From Streptomyces griseus (GTDB lineage: Bacteria; Actinomycetota; Actinomycetes; Nanopelagicales; Nanopelagicaceae): a stretch of DNA of 64,000 nucleotides. The position numbers were made by a program, and so were the translations under genes. Shown here piece after piece: positions 42,998-50,618 of this stretch. The stretch is from contig CAMCYO010000001.1 in NCBI GenBank assembly GCA_945884695.1, forward strand, positions 62,001 through 126,000, written 5' to 3'. Positions within the stretch are counted from its first letter, which is position 1, and each line of letters opens with the position of its first letter. Under the pieces are notes generated by a model. The model was not told where the DNA came from, did no database searches, and saw nothing but the letters and a program-made list of their open reading frames with translations.

Positions 42998-44086
42998 ATG
43001 TCATCTGCTCCAGCACTTGGCTCCCGCCAAGAACGATTAGATGTTTTAGCAAAAGTTGCTTCATCCATTCCGACGATGCGCTTTAGTACGTGGAACTTTG
43101 GAGATTCAACCGGTTTTGAAGGAATGCTTGAGTCAGGCAAACTACTTAAGGATCCAAAATATTTTGCTTTCGCACATGGCTGGATGCGTGCATGGGCTAC
43201 ACGACCAACCCCATATTCACGCATGGATGCAACTGCGCCAGGAATGGCGATGGTAGAAGTAGCGCACGAAGCAAATGATTCAATCTTGCTAGAAGCACTA
43301 ATCGGTCTTGCCCGATATTTGATGTCTCGCCCAAAAGATCGTGGAATTTTTGATATGTGGGAGAGCATGTGTTTGATTCCGCCTTATGGTGGCGAAACTT
43401 TGCCACCTAAAGAAGCGGCACTTCTAGCTGAACCACCCGGGGGTTCTTGCGTTGACTGTTTGCATTTTGATCCGCCATTTTTTACTGCACTTGGAAAAGA
43501 GTTAGAAAGTGCAGAATTTACAGAAGTGGGCGTGGAGCAAGCACTTGCTTACATCGAAAATTTCCAGCAAGAAAGCGGAATCTTCGACCACTTCTTTATG
43601 CACGGTGTGCCAGGAAACTTCGGACAAGGTTGGGGCCGAGGTCAAGGTTGGTCAATGCTTGGAATGCTTGATGTTTTAAAGAACATTAGCGCCAAGCACC
43701 CCGCCCGCAAAACAATTGAAGAAGCAGTTGTTAAACAAATTAATGGCATGATCAAATTGCAACGACCTGATGGTCGCTGGTGGTGTGTAGTCGATGTACC
43801 GGCCTCCGGCGAAGAAGGATCAACTGCTGCATTTATGGCAACTGGTTTTGCCCGCGCAATTAAAATGGGACTCGTTGATAAGAAAACTGTCCTGCCTCAC
43901 GCTATCGATGCTCTCGCTGGGGCAATTGCGGACACCGATGAAAATGGACATCTCAAAAATGTCACAGCTGCCGTAATGGCATCAACTCGTGTTTCACATT
44001 ACGTGCATACACCCCGTGGATTTTTAGTTCCGTGGGGACAAGGACCACTTGCAATGGCTATTTGTGAAATGGATGATTTAGTGTGA
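42998..44086 (+). CDS. Glycoside hydrolase family 88/105-like unsaturated uronyl hydrolase
   Basis: A 362-residue (alpha/alpha)6-barrel-type protein. Segments STWNFGDSTGFEGMLESG, DATAPGMAMVEVAHEANDS, SCVDCLHFDPPFFTALGKEL (holding the Asp equivalent to the catalytic residue of YteR-type enzymes), SGIFDHFFMHG, and GWGRGQGWSMLGMLDVL match the GH88/105 pattern. Family members hydrate the C4-C5 double bond of unsaturated uronyl or rhamnogalacturonyl residues to release the sugar. There is no signal peptide, so it is cytoplasmic and acts on imported oligosaccharides or glycosides. GGAAGG precedes the ATG at 42998. No polysaccharide lyase is in the window. Confidence 0.8.
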   Translation: MSSAPALGSRQERLDVLAKVASSIPTMRFSTWNFGDSTGFEGMLESGKLLKDPKYFAFAHGWMRAWATRPTPYSRMDATAPGMAMVEVAHEANDSILLEALIGLARYLMSRPKDRGIFDMWESMCLIPPYGGETLPPKEAALLAEPPGGSCVDCLHFDPPFFTALGKELESAEFTEVGVEQALAYIENFQQESGIFDHFFMHGVPGNFGQGWGRGQGWSMLGMLDVLKNISAKHPARKTIEEAVVKQINGMIKLQRPDGRWWCVVDVPASGEEGSTAAFMATGFARAIKMGLVDKKTVLPHAIDALAGAIADTDENGHLKNVTAAVMASTRVSHYVHTPRGFLVPWGQGPLAMAICEMDDLV

Positions 44087-44820
44087 AAACTCTGATGGCG
44101 CGTAACTTGCCAACGCAACTTGTGATCGAATTAGGGGCACAAATAGTTTCTGGTAAATTGGCACCTGGAACTATTCTGACTTCGGATACTTTAGAGTCAC
44201 AGTTTGGCGTAAGTCGCACAGTTGTCCGTGAAGCGCTGAAAGTTCTACACGATAAGGGGTTAACTAGACCACGCACTAAAACAGGAACAATTGTCTTGTT
44301 GCGTGAAGAGTGGAATTTGTTGGATCCAGATGTCATCGGCTGGCTGCGTTCTTCAGGGCTTGCACCGGAGCTTTTAAAGGATCTCGAGGAGGTGCGAGCG
44401 AGTTTCGAACCTTGGGTTGCTCGAATTGCAGCTAAACGTAGAGGATCGAAAGATATAGCTAATTTATCGTCCGCACTCAAGAAGATGACCGATGCTTATT
44501 ACGCAGAAGGACTGAAGTCTTCAATCATCGGTGAAGCGGATATGGAATTTCATGAGGCCATTTTGGAGGCGACTCAAAACGAATTAATGAAACGAATTGG
44601 TTCTCTATTGATTCCACTTCTTGGAATTCGCGATGAAATGGTTCGAGATGTAATTTCTGATGGTGACCCATTAGTCGCCCAACACAAAGCGGTGTTGGAC
44701 GCAATTATCGATGAAGATCCCGATGCGGCAGAGAACGCAATGAAATTCCTACTTGAACAGGCTGCAGAAGCATCTGATTCGATTCGAAGGAGAGTAAAAA
44801 GTGACGCTTTCATTACCTAA
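44083..44820 (+). CDS. GntR-family (FadR/FCD subfamily) transcriptional regulator
   Basis: A 245-residue repressor. The winged helix is LVIELGAQIVSGKLAPGTIL, then LESQFGVSRTVVREALKVLH, ending with RTKTGTIVL; the FCD effector domain starts at WNLLDPDVIGWLRSSG, a phrase typical of DgoR-like regulators of aldonate catabolism. Ligand-site residues are expected in DMEFHEAILEATQNE and AQHKAVLDAIID. It is embedded in the block it probably controls, overlapping the hydrolase stop by 4 nt (GTGA) and the next crotonase by 20 nt. The operators at 31243-31266, 33529-33545 and the 40.9-kb gap are candidate targets. Confidence 0.88.
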   Translation: MKTLMARNLPTQLVIELGAQIVSGKLAPGTILTSDTLESQFGVSRTVVREALKVLHDKGLTRPRTKTGTIVLLREEWNLLDPDVIGWLRSSGLAPELLKDLEEVRASFEPWVARIAAKRRGSKDIANLSSALKKMTDAYYAEGLKSSIIGEADMEFHEAILEATQNELMKRIGSLLIPLLGIRDEMVRDVISDGDPLVAQHKAVLDAIIDEDPDAAENAMKFLLEQAAEASDSIRRRVKSDAFIT

Positions 44821-45592
44821 TCTGCCAGAGGAGCTTAGGTTTGAAGTTGCCGGCGCAGTTGCGACCATCACACTCAACCGCCCAGCAAAACTCAACACGA
44901 TGACTCCTGCTATGGGCAAAGCTCTTGTCGAACTTGTCTACTACGTCAATAACACCAGCGATGTGCGAGTGGTTGTTTTAACTGGCACGGGTACCAAAGC
45001 ATTCTCGGCTGGTAGCGATATTAAGGTTCTAGATGATTACGGTTCCAATTGGGAACTTCGCAACCGTGTGGATTATGCGCGAGTACTCTGGCAAATCCGC
45101 AAACCAATGATTGCCAAAATTCGAGGCTATTGCATTGGTGGGGGATTGGAAATGGCGCTGATGTGCGACATTCGCTACTCAACTCCTGATGCACGCTTTG
45201 GCGCTGGAGAAATCAAATTAGGTTGGCATGGAGGAGCTGGCAACACCCAACTTCTCCCACGTCACATGAGCACAGGCAAAGCTCTTGAAATGTTACTTAC
45301 AGGGGACATGATTTCGGCAACAGAGGCAGAAAAAACTGGCTTAGTTGATCGAATTTGCGAAGAGACAGAGTTAGACGCCAAAGTGGCTGACCTTGCTCAT
45401 CGCATTGCAAGTAATGCACCAATCGCTTCCGAACTCGCCAAACATTTGGTTCGGATATCAATGTCAACTTCACCTGATGTTGGACTGATGTATGAAAACG
45501 ATACCTTCTCGTACTGCTTTACAACCGAGGACAGCAAAGAGGGTCGCGCTGCCTTTGTAGAAAAACGCGCCCCACAATTCAAAGGAAGATAG
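44801..45592 (+). CDS. Crotonase-fold enzyme (second of a paralogous pair)
   Basis: A 263-residue crotonase relative closely related to the product of 42199-42993. Oxyanion segments are TKAFSAGSDIKVLDDYGSNW and GYCIGGGLEMALMCDIR, and the altered active-site block is GEIKLGWHGGAGNTQLLP. Retaining both copies in one operon suggests two successive or alternative CoA-thioester substrates. The GTG at 44801 has GGAGAG upstream within the end of the gntR gene. Confidence 0.85.
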   Translation: MTLSLPNLPEELRFEVAGAVATITLNRPAKLNTMTPAMGKALVELVYYVNNTSDVRVVVLTGTGTKAFSAGSDIKVLDDYGSNWELRNRVDYARVLWQIRKPMIAKIRGYCIGGGLEMALMCDIRYSTPDARFGAGEIKLGWHGGAGNTQLLPRHMSTGKALEMLLTGDMISATEAEKTGLVDRICEETELDAKVADLAHRIASNAPIASELAKHLVRISMSTSPDVGLMYENDTFSYCFTTEDSKEGRAAFVEKRAPQFKGR

Positions 45593-45594
45593 AC

Positions 45595-46554
45595 ATGGAA
45601 ATTCTGCCAGGCATACATCGCATTGAATGTCCTATCGCAACTCGTTATGTAGCAATTTATGCAATCGTCGGCTCTGCTTCAACACTCATTATCGATACTG
45701 GGTTCGATGGCTCTATTCGCGAAACCGTAATCCCATATTTCAAAGAGAAGAAGCTTTCGCTAGAAGCAGTCAAATATGCATTTAACACCCACTCAGATTT
45801 TGACCATACTGGTGGAAATAAAGCCGTCAAGGAATTCATGCCCAATGCCTTGATTTGTTGTGGCGAAAGAGACCGCGCAATGATTGAAGATCTACAAATA
45901 ATGATTGATGATCGCTACGGTGAATTCAATCATGACCACGGATTCCCTGACGATCCAGATACGGGAGCATTTGTACGTGCTGTAGCTTTTGAAACGCGTA
46001 TTGACATTGGCTTCACAGGCGGTGAGCGCATCGACTTAGGCGATCGCATAGTTGAAGTTCTACATACTCCAGGTCACTCATGGGGCCATCTTTCTTTCTT
46101 GGACGAGAAAACTGGCGCCGTAATTATTGGTGATGCAGTTCTGGGAGATAGCGTGTTGCATGCTGATGGCGCACCTGCTTTCCCTCCTACCTATCGATTC
46201 GTTGAGGCATACCGAGCTTCAATTCGCTTGCTTAAGGGAATGAATCCAACTGAAGTTCTGACCTCTCACTACCCACGCTATAAAGGACAAGACGGTATTG
46301 ATTTCCTTGATACATCACTTGCCTATACCGACTTAGCAGAGCGCGTGGCACTTGAAACAATTACTCAAGCAGGTGGGCCAATAACCCTTGCTGAGATTAT
46401 TGAAAAATGTCACGATCGACTTGGTCCTTGGGAAAATCCTGCTTATACCTACTTGTCATATCCGCTTCTTGGCCACCTTGAAGTTCTTGAAGGCTATAAA
46501 AAAATCAAGCGTGGTAAAAATGCACAGGCAATTCCAACGTGGAGTGTTGCCTAA
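45595..46554 (+). CDS. Metallo-beta-lactamase-fold hydrolase
   Basis: A 319-residue MBL-fold protein, last of the block. The opening IHRIECPIATRYVAIYAIVG and STLIIDTGFDGS are standard. The metal motif H-x-H-x-D-H reads H-S-D-F-D-H (in NTHSDFDHTGGNKA), so the second His is Asp; later ligands in VLHTPGHSWGHLSFLDEK, IIGDAVLGDSV and TSHYPRY are intact. A C-terminal helical extension (about 225-319) resembles that of thioesterase- or lactonase-like relatives. A CoA-thioester hydrolase or lactonase role would suit the operon (inference). The gene starts 2 nt after the crotonase stop and overlaps the convergent gene by 4 nt. Confidence 0.82.
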   Translation: MEILPGIHRIECPIATRYVAIYAIVGSASTLIIDTGFDGSIRETVIPYFKEKKLSLEAVKYAFNTHSDFDHTGGNKAVKEFMPNALICCGERDRAMIEDLQIMIDDRYGEFNHDHGFPDDPDTGAFVRAVAFETRIDIGFTGGERIDLGDRIVEVLHTPGHSWGHLSFLDEKTGAVIIGDAVLGDSVLHADGAPAFPPTYRFVEAYRASIRLLKGMNPTEVLTSHYPRYKGQDGIDFLDTSLAYTDLAERVALETITQAGGPITLAEIIEKCHDRLGPWENPAYTYLSYPLLGHLEVLEGYKKIKRGKNAQAIPTWSVA

Positions 46555-47336
46555 ATCTGATTGATGAATTGGGAAAGCGCGCTGACAACTTTTTCACATC
46601 CGGGGCTGAACGTTAAGTCTGGATTGAGAAAGGTGTCAGCGCGAATTTCTGCCATGATCGAAGAAACTGCGCGATCTTTCTGGTAGTACTCCAGTGGCAC
46701 GTAAGTGCCTGCATAGGGTTCATTTTTTACGCTCTCACCAACGCCTTCAAATGCCTGACTCATTGCTTTGATGAGCAGGGCTGGTGTGTGAAAATTATCG
46801 GTTCCAATACATAGTGGTGGGCGTTGTTGCATCTTATTGATGCCATTTGAATGTGCAAGGGGTCTGTAGGAATGCACATCCACAATTGTCACCGCACCTA
46901 AGGCTTTTAATCGTTGCCCTATGAGGCTCGAAAGTGCAAAAGCATAGGGATGAAAATACTTCTCGAGTAGGTCCCTATCGCGGTTTTTATCAAGAGCGCG
47001 TAAATCTTTCCCAGAGGAGGTTTTCGTGTAGACAGCGCCCATTCCAACAGCGCTCATTTTCTCTCGCTCGTCGGGAAATCTCTCTGGGTCAATGACTAAT
47101 CGTGAAAGAGAATTGATGAAGAGCCATGGTCTTGCATTCGAAAGTTTGGCCGATTCGGTAGCGAGATATTCGGTAGCGGAATCGGTCATTTCATCTAACT
47201 CTTGTTGCAGCTGGTTATCATCTAGAAGTATGCGCGCTCGTACCTCTTCTGGAATCACTCGTGATGAATGTGGAACATGGAGCACTACATGCGATTGAGC
47301 ATCGCCCGGAATAATCAGAAAATTCGGATTGCCCAC
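46551..47336 (-). CDS. N-formylglutamate amidohydrolase-family protein
   Basis: A 261-residue FGase-superfamily (PF05013-type) zinc amidohydrolase. Marks are HVVLHVPHSSRVIPEEV, LFINSLSRLVIDPERFPDE, the metal and acid region TIVDVHSYRPLAH and GTYVPLEYYQKDRAVSSIMA followed by EIRAD. Family members hydrolyse N-formylglutamate in histidine breakdown. No hut genes are present, and the gene is the last of an amino-acid ABC operon under a SAM-IV riboswitch, so it may act on another N-acylated amino acid such as formyl- or acetyl-methionine (inference). The GTG start lies 2 nt after the ATPase stop. Confidence 0.82.
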   Translation of the reverse strand: MGNPNFLIIPGDAQSHVVLHVPHSSRVIPEEVRARILLDDNQLQQELDEMTDSATEYLATESAKLSNARPWLFINSLSRLVIDPERFPDEREKMSAVGMGAVYTKTSSGKDLRALDKNRDRDLLEKYFHPYAFALSSLIGQRLKALGAVTIVDVHSYRPLAHSNGINKMQQRPPLCIGTDNFHTPALLIKAMSQAFEGVGESVKNEPYAGTYVPLEYYQKDRAVSSIMAEIRADTFLNPDLTFSPGCEKVVSALSQFINQI

Positions 47337-47338
47337 AA

Positions 47339-48088
47339 TTACAATCGGCCTGCTTCGTGGACACGCTTAAGAAAATCCTTGGTGCGTGGATCACTTGGAT
47401 TTTCAAGCACTTTACTGGGAGGGCCATATTCAACAATTCGACCCTGATGCAAAAAACAGACTTCGTCGGCTACTTGTTTAGCAAAACCCATCTCATGTGT
47501 TGCAATCACCATTGTCATGCCCTCGTGTTTTAAATCGCGCACGGTGCTGAGCACTTCATTAACTAACACTGGATCTAGGGCTGATGTGACTTCATCTAAA
47601 AGTAGAAGTCGTGGCTTTAGGGCTAAAGATCGAATAATGGCAACTCTTTGCTGCTGGCCTCCACTGAGACGATCAGGATATTGATCAGCCTTTTCCAAAA
47701 GATCAAAGCGTGAGAGCAATGCTTGCGCGGCGCTCCTCGCTTCCTCTTTGTCGATACCTTGCACGCGAATGGGGGAAAGGGTGATGTTCTCTATAACGCT
47801 CATATGAGGAAAAAGATTAAAAGATTGAAATACCATGCCAAGTTTTCTGCGCACTTCATCAGCGTTGATGCGCGGATCGCTGATCTCTTCTCCATCTAAG
47901 TTGATAACTCCATCATCGATTCCATCGAGTAAGTTGATACAACGCAGAAGAGTTGATTTACCAGAGCCTGATGACCCGATAAAAACTGTTGCCGTGTGCA
48001 CGGGCACTTCAAATGAAATCTCTTGTAGTACAACGTCTGGCCCAAAAGATTTACGAAGCCCAGATACGTCCAAAACAGGGGAGCTCAT
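47339..48088 (-). CDS. Polar amino-acid ABC transporter ATP-binding protein
   Basis: A 249-residue HisP/GlnQ-type ATPase. The Walker A is FIGSSGSGKSTLLRCINLLD, the Q-loop VFQSFNLFPHMSVIENI, the signature LSGGQQQRVAIIRSLALKP, the Walker B LLLLDEVTSALDPVLVNEVL, and the H-loop ATHEMGFA. It overlaps the permease stop by 4 nt. The SAM-IV element at the head of the operon points to sulfur amino acids as cargo, although the ATPase alone cannot tell. Confidence 0.93.
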   Translation of the reverse strand: MSSPVLDVSGLRKSFGPDVVLQEISFEVPVHTATVFIGSSGSGKSTLLRCINLLDGIDDGVINLDGEEISDPRINADEVRRKLGMVFQSFNLFPHMSVIENITLSPIRVQGIDKEEARSAAQALLSRFDLLEKADQYPDRLSGGQQQRVAIIRSLALKPRLLLLDEVTSALDPVLVNEVLSTVRDLKHEGMTMVIATHEMGFAKQVADEVCFLHQGRIVEYGPPSKVLENPSDPRTKDFLKRVHEAGRL

Positions 48089-49002
48089 GCCAAGCCCTGC
48101 GCATTCTGTCGCTCAATGGCGCGTCGCATGGTTCTGTCAGTGAAGCGTGTGAGTGGAACGGTAACGATGAGAAACAAAATAGCTGCCATAACATAAGGCG
48201 TGTAATTGAAGCTGCGACTGCTTGAAATCTGTGCAGCTCTCACAGCATCAGTCACTCCAAGAATGGAAACAAGGCCTGTGTCCTTGATGAGAGCAACTAA
48301 ATCATTAAGAAGTGGTGGAGTAACGCGACGAAGCGCCTGCGGCAAAACAACATGGCGAAGAGTTTGAAAATTCGAAAGCCCAAGGGACCTTGCTGCAGCT
48401 CTTTGACTCGGATGTACTGTAAGAATTCCACTGCGTAAAACTTCTGCGACGTAGGCCGAGTACGTGATGATTACTGCGGTAGTTCCCAGGATTAAGACAT
48501 TTTTCGTAAACCCAGGTAAACGCAGAGCAGGAATTCCAAAACCAACAAGCAAGATAATGAGGAGCATAGGAACTCCACGGAAAACATCTACATAAATTGT
48601 TGCCAAAATCCGAAAAGGTGTGAGAGCGGGGGATCGAGATGTTCTCGTGAGAGCCAGGATTAAACCAAAAATCGAAACACAGGTACCGGCAATAATGGTG
48701 AGCATGATGTTGGTCGTAAATCCTAAAATAACTTTCGGTAATATTTCCACGCCATAAGCCCAGGCAAAAAAAGTATCTGAAAGACTTTCAAAACCAGGTG
48801 ATGTCACGAGAATAGTGAGAAGAGTTCCAAGCACTAGAACGCTTGAAGCGGTCGCAATCAAGATATTTTTGCGGTTTTGCTCACTGCGAATCTTTCTCCG
48901 CGATTGTTCCAACGCGCTCGGTTGCCAGTGAACGCTCTCTTGAGAATGTGAAGAAGCACGGCTCCCAGGTTCAGGAGCCGTGCTATTCACAGGATTATTC
49001 AC
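48085..49002 (-). CDS. Polar amino-acid ABC transporter permease
   Basis: A 305-residue HisM/GlnP-type permease with a hydrophilic N-terminal extension of about 48 residues and then about 5-6 helices. The EAA loop is EVLRSGILTVHPSQRAAARS followed by LGLSNFQTLRHVVLPQALRR. The first codons contain a perfect 11-bp hairpin (48955-48984), which may reduce expression relative to the binding protein. The start at 49002 is 20 nt after the binding-protein stop. Confidence 0.9.
   Translation of the reverse strand: MNNPVNSTAPEPGSRASSHSQESVHWQPSALEQSRRKIRSEQNRKNILIATASSVLVLGTLLTILVTSPGFESLSDTFFAWAYGVEILPKVILGFTTNIMLTIIAGTCVSIFGLILALTRTSRSPALTPFRILATIYVDVFRGVPMLLIILLVGFGIPALRLPGFTKNVLILGTTAVIITYSAYVAEVLRSGILTVHPSQRAAARSLGLSNFQTLRHVVLPQALRRVTPPLLNDLVALIKDTGLVSILGVTDAVRAAQISSSRSFNYTPYVMAAILFLIVTVPLTRFTDRTMRRAIERQNAQGLA
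48955..48984 (-). repeat. Strong hairpin inside the first codons of the permease gene
   Basis: AGCACGGCTCC and GGAGCCGTGCT are perfect 11-bp arms with an 8-nt loop, on the minus strand followed by TCTTCACA. It lies 39-68 nt past the binding-protein stop but within permease codons 7-16. It would act like the intercistronic hairpin of the sugar importer, but encoded within coding sequence. Confidence 0.75.
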
Positions 49003-49022
49003 TTTGCGTGAACGTTATTCGA

Positions 49023-49880
49023 TTACTTCAGTACCGGAGCTCCAGCGCCGACGGTTAACCACTTATCTTGGATAGCTTTGAGCTCTCCACTTGCAGTGAT
49101 TGCATCAACGGCTCCAGTAACACATGCTGTTAGTGGGCTGTCTTTGGCTAGAAGTAAACCTGCACCCTGATCGTTCGAATCACGGTTTTCAATTTGGCCA
49201 ACAATGATTCCATCGGTTACTTCAGCAGCTGACAGATAAAAGGCAGTGGGAAGATCAACTACCAGCCCATCGATTTGGCCATTCTTTAGCGCAGCCACAG
49301 CAGCAGCATTGTCATTGAATACCTGCGGCTTAAGACCTAGTTGCATTTCAATGGTATCTAGCGATGTTGAACCAACTGCTGCTCCAAGCCTGGCACCCTT
49401 TAGCCCTGCAATTGTTGTAACCCCAGCGATCTTGCTTGCCTTTGACGAGACGATTGCTTGATTAGAGAAGTAGTAGGCACTTGAAAAATCCACAACTGCT
49501 TTGCGCTCATCTGTGATGGAGTATTGCTGGATATTGAAATCAAATGTTTTCTCGCCAGGTGTAATTGCTGAGTCAAATGTGGTTCGAACCCACTTCACGG
49601 CAGCGTTTTCATAACCAAGTTGCTTAGCAACAGCGTATGCAACTGCTGCTTCAAAACCTTCGCCAGATTCTGGCTTGTCATTGAGCACCCAAGGCTCATA
49701 TGCAGGCTCTCCTGTTGCAATTGTTAATGTTGCAGGCGTCAATGTTTTCAATGAATCTGGAGCACATGATGCTGATTCGCTAGATGGCGAAGCACTTTCG
49801 CTATCTTGCCCAGCACATGATGTAAGTCCGACCGCAAATAAAATTGCTGCTATTGCTGTAAGTGGCTTATTGATTTTCAT
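49023..49880 (-). CDS. Amino-acid ABC transporter substrate-binding lipoprotein
   Basis: A 285-residue family 3 solute-binding protein. A lipoprotein signal peptide ends in the lipobox LTSC (Cys22), then an acidic Ser-rich linker. The bilobal domain is visible as TLTIATGEPAYEPWVLND, FDFNIQQYSITDERKAVVDF, ARLGAAVGSTSLDTIEMQLG and GQIDGLVVDLPTAFYLS. The specificity cannot be read directly; control by a SAM-IV riboswitch implies methionine or another sulfur compound. GAGGAAGG precedes the ATG. Longer linker polymorphism is normal for surface lipoproteins. Confidence 0.9.
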   Translation of the reverse strand: MKINKPLTAIAAILFAVGLTSCAGQDSESASPSSESASCAPDSLKTLTPATLTIATGEPAYEPWVLNDKPESGEGFEAAVAYAVAKQLGYENAAVKWVRTTFDSAITPGEKTFDFNIQQYSITDERKAVVDFSSAYYFSNQAIVSSKASKIAGVTTIAGLKGARLGAAVGSTSLDTIEMQLGLKPQVFNDNAAAVAALKNGQIDGLVVDLPTAFYLSAAEVTDGIIVGQIENRDSNDQGAGLLLAKDSPLTACVTGAVDAITASGELKAIQDKWLTVGAGAPVLK

Positions 49881-49896
49881 GGTTAACCTTCCTCGT

Positions 49897-50001
49897 CGCT
49901 TGTCATAACTTCTGTTATGACCTGGTCTTCACCCGGAGCACCCCACCGCGGTGGAGGGTTGCCGACCAGCAAGCCGGGGCTTCATGCTGATACTCGTGAC
50001 C
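49897..50001 (-). promoter_or_regulatory. SAM-IV-type S-adenosylmethionine riboswitch
   Basis: Minus-strand leader of the amino-acid ABC operon. P1 is GGTCA (50001-49997) with GACC (49927-49924). Inside it lie CAGC...GCTG enclosing AAGCC and GGCTT, the conserved CGGCAACCCTCC segment, a CCACCGCGGTGG hairpin and GGGGTGCTCCGGGTGA. A 3' hairpin, GTCATAAC-AGAA-GTTATGAC (49921-49902), then AAGCG follow, just as in actinobacterial SAM-IV RNAs. The GAGGAAGG ribosome site begins 2 nt further on, so SAM binding probably blocks translation. The match is from memory of the family consensus; a covariance search would settle it. Confidence 0.88.
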
Positions 50002-50087
50002 TGAGGCAAACCTTATCAATTCAACTTGGCGACGCGAAATCTGCCGTCCAATGGAGTTGATTCGTGCGGAAGTAGACTGCCTCCTAT

Positions 50088-50618
50088 ATGAAGATGAGCC
50101 GACGTTTCTGGGGGGCAATATTCTGCGGGGCAATTCTCTTATGCCTGCAGACTCCTCAAGCGCAAGCCCACGGTGATTTAGTTAGCGCAACGCCCGCGCC
50201 TAATGAAATCCTTTCAATATTTCCAACCTCAATATCGTTGGTGTTTACCGAGAAATTGCAGGAAATTGGATCTAACAAAATAAACGTAATTCTTGTTCTA
50301 CATGCAAATGGTTCTCAAGTAGCAACCAAAAACACCACTGTTGCAAATGAAAAACTGACAACTGAATTAGAACCTCAAACCGAACCCGGAACCTACACGG
50401 TCATGTGGCGAAATGTTTCTGTTGATGGACATGCGAGTGAAGGTAAATACGATTTCACCTACCAGTCAACTTCAGCTGCGCCTTCAACGAAGACGGATGT
50501 AGTTTCAGAAGAACCTTCTGGTAAAAAGACTAATTCCACCTATATTTTTCTTGGATTATTCTTTCTGATTGCTGTAGGAATATCTCTGTTTTTCAAATTT
50601 CAAAAAAGCAATCCGTGA
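50088..50618 (+). CDS. CopC-domain copper-binding protein with C-terminal membrane anchor
   Basis: A 176-residue exported protein. The signal peptide (about 1-27) ends at AQA, so the mature protein starts with HGD, the His-first copper ligand typical of CopC. A beta-sandwich follows (SATPAPNEILSIFPTSISLV, then MWRNVSVDGHASEGKYDFTY with the second His), then a Ser/Thr-rich linker and one membrane helix (YIFLGLFFLIAVGISLFF). No CopD is adjacent. A TAGACT hexamer 9 nt before the ATG may be the -10 box. A second in-frame ATG lies two codons later. Confidence 0.87.
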   Translation: MKMSRRFWGAIFCGAILLCLQTPQAQAHGDLVSATPAPNEILSIFPTSISLVFTEKLQEIGSNKINVILVLHANGSQVATKNTTVANEKLTTELEPQTEPGTYTVMWRNVSVDGHASEGKYDFTYQSTSAAPSTKTDVVSEEPSGKKTNSTYIFLGLFFLIAVGISLFFKFQKSNP

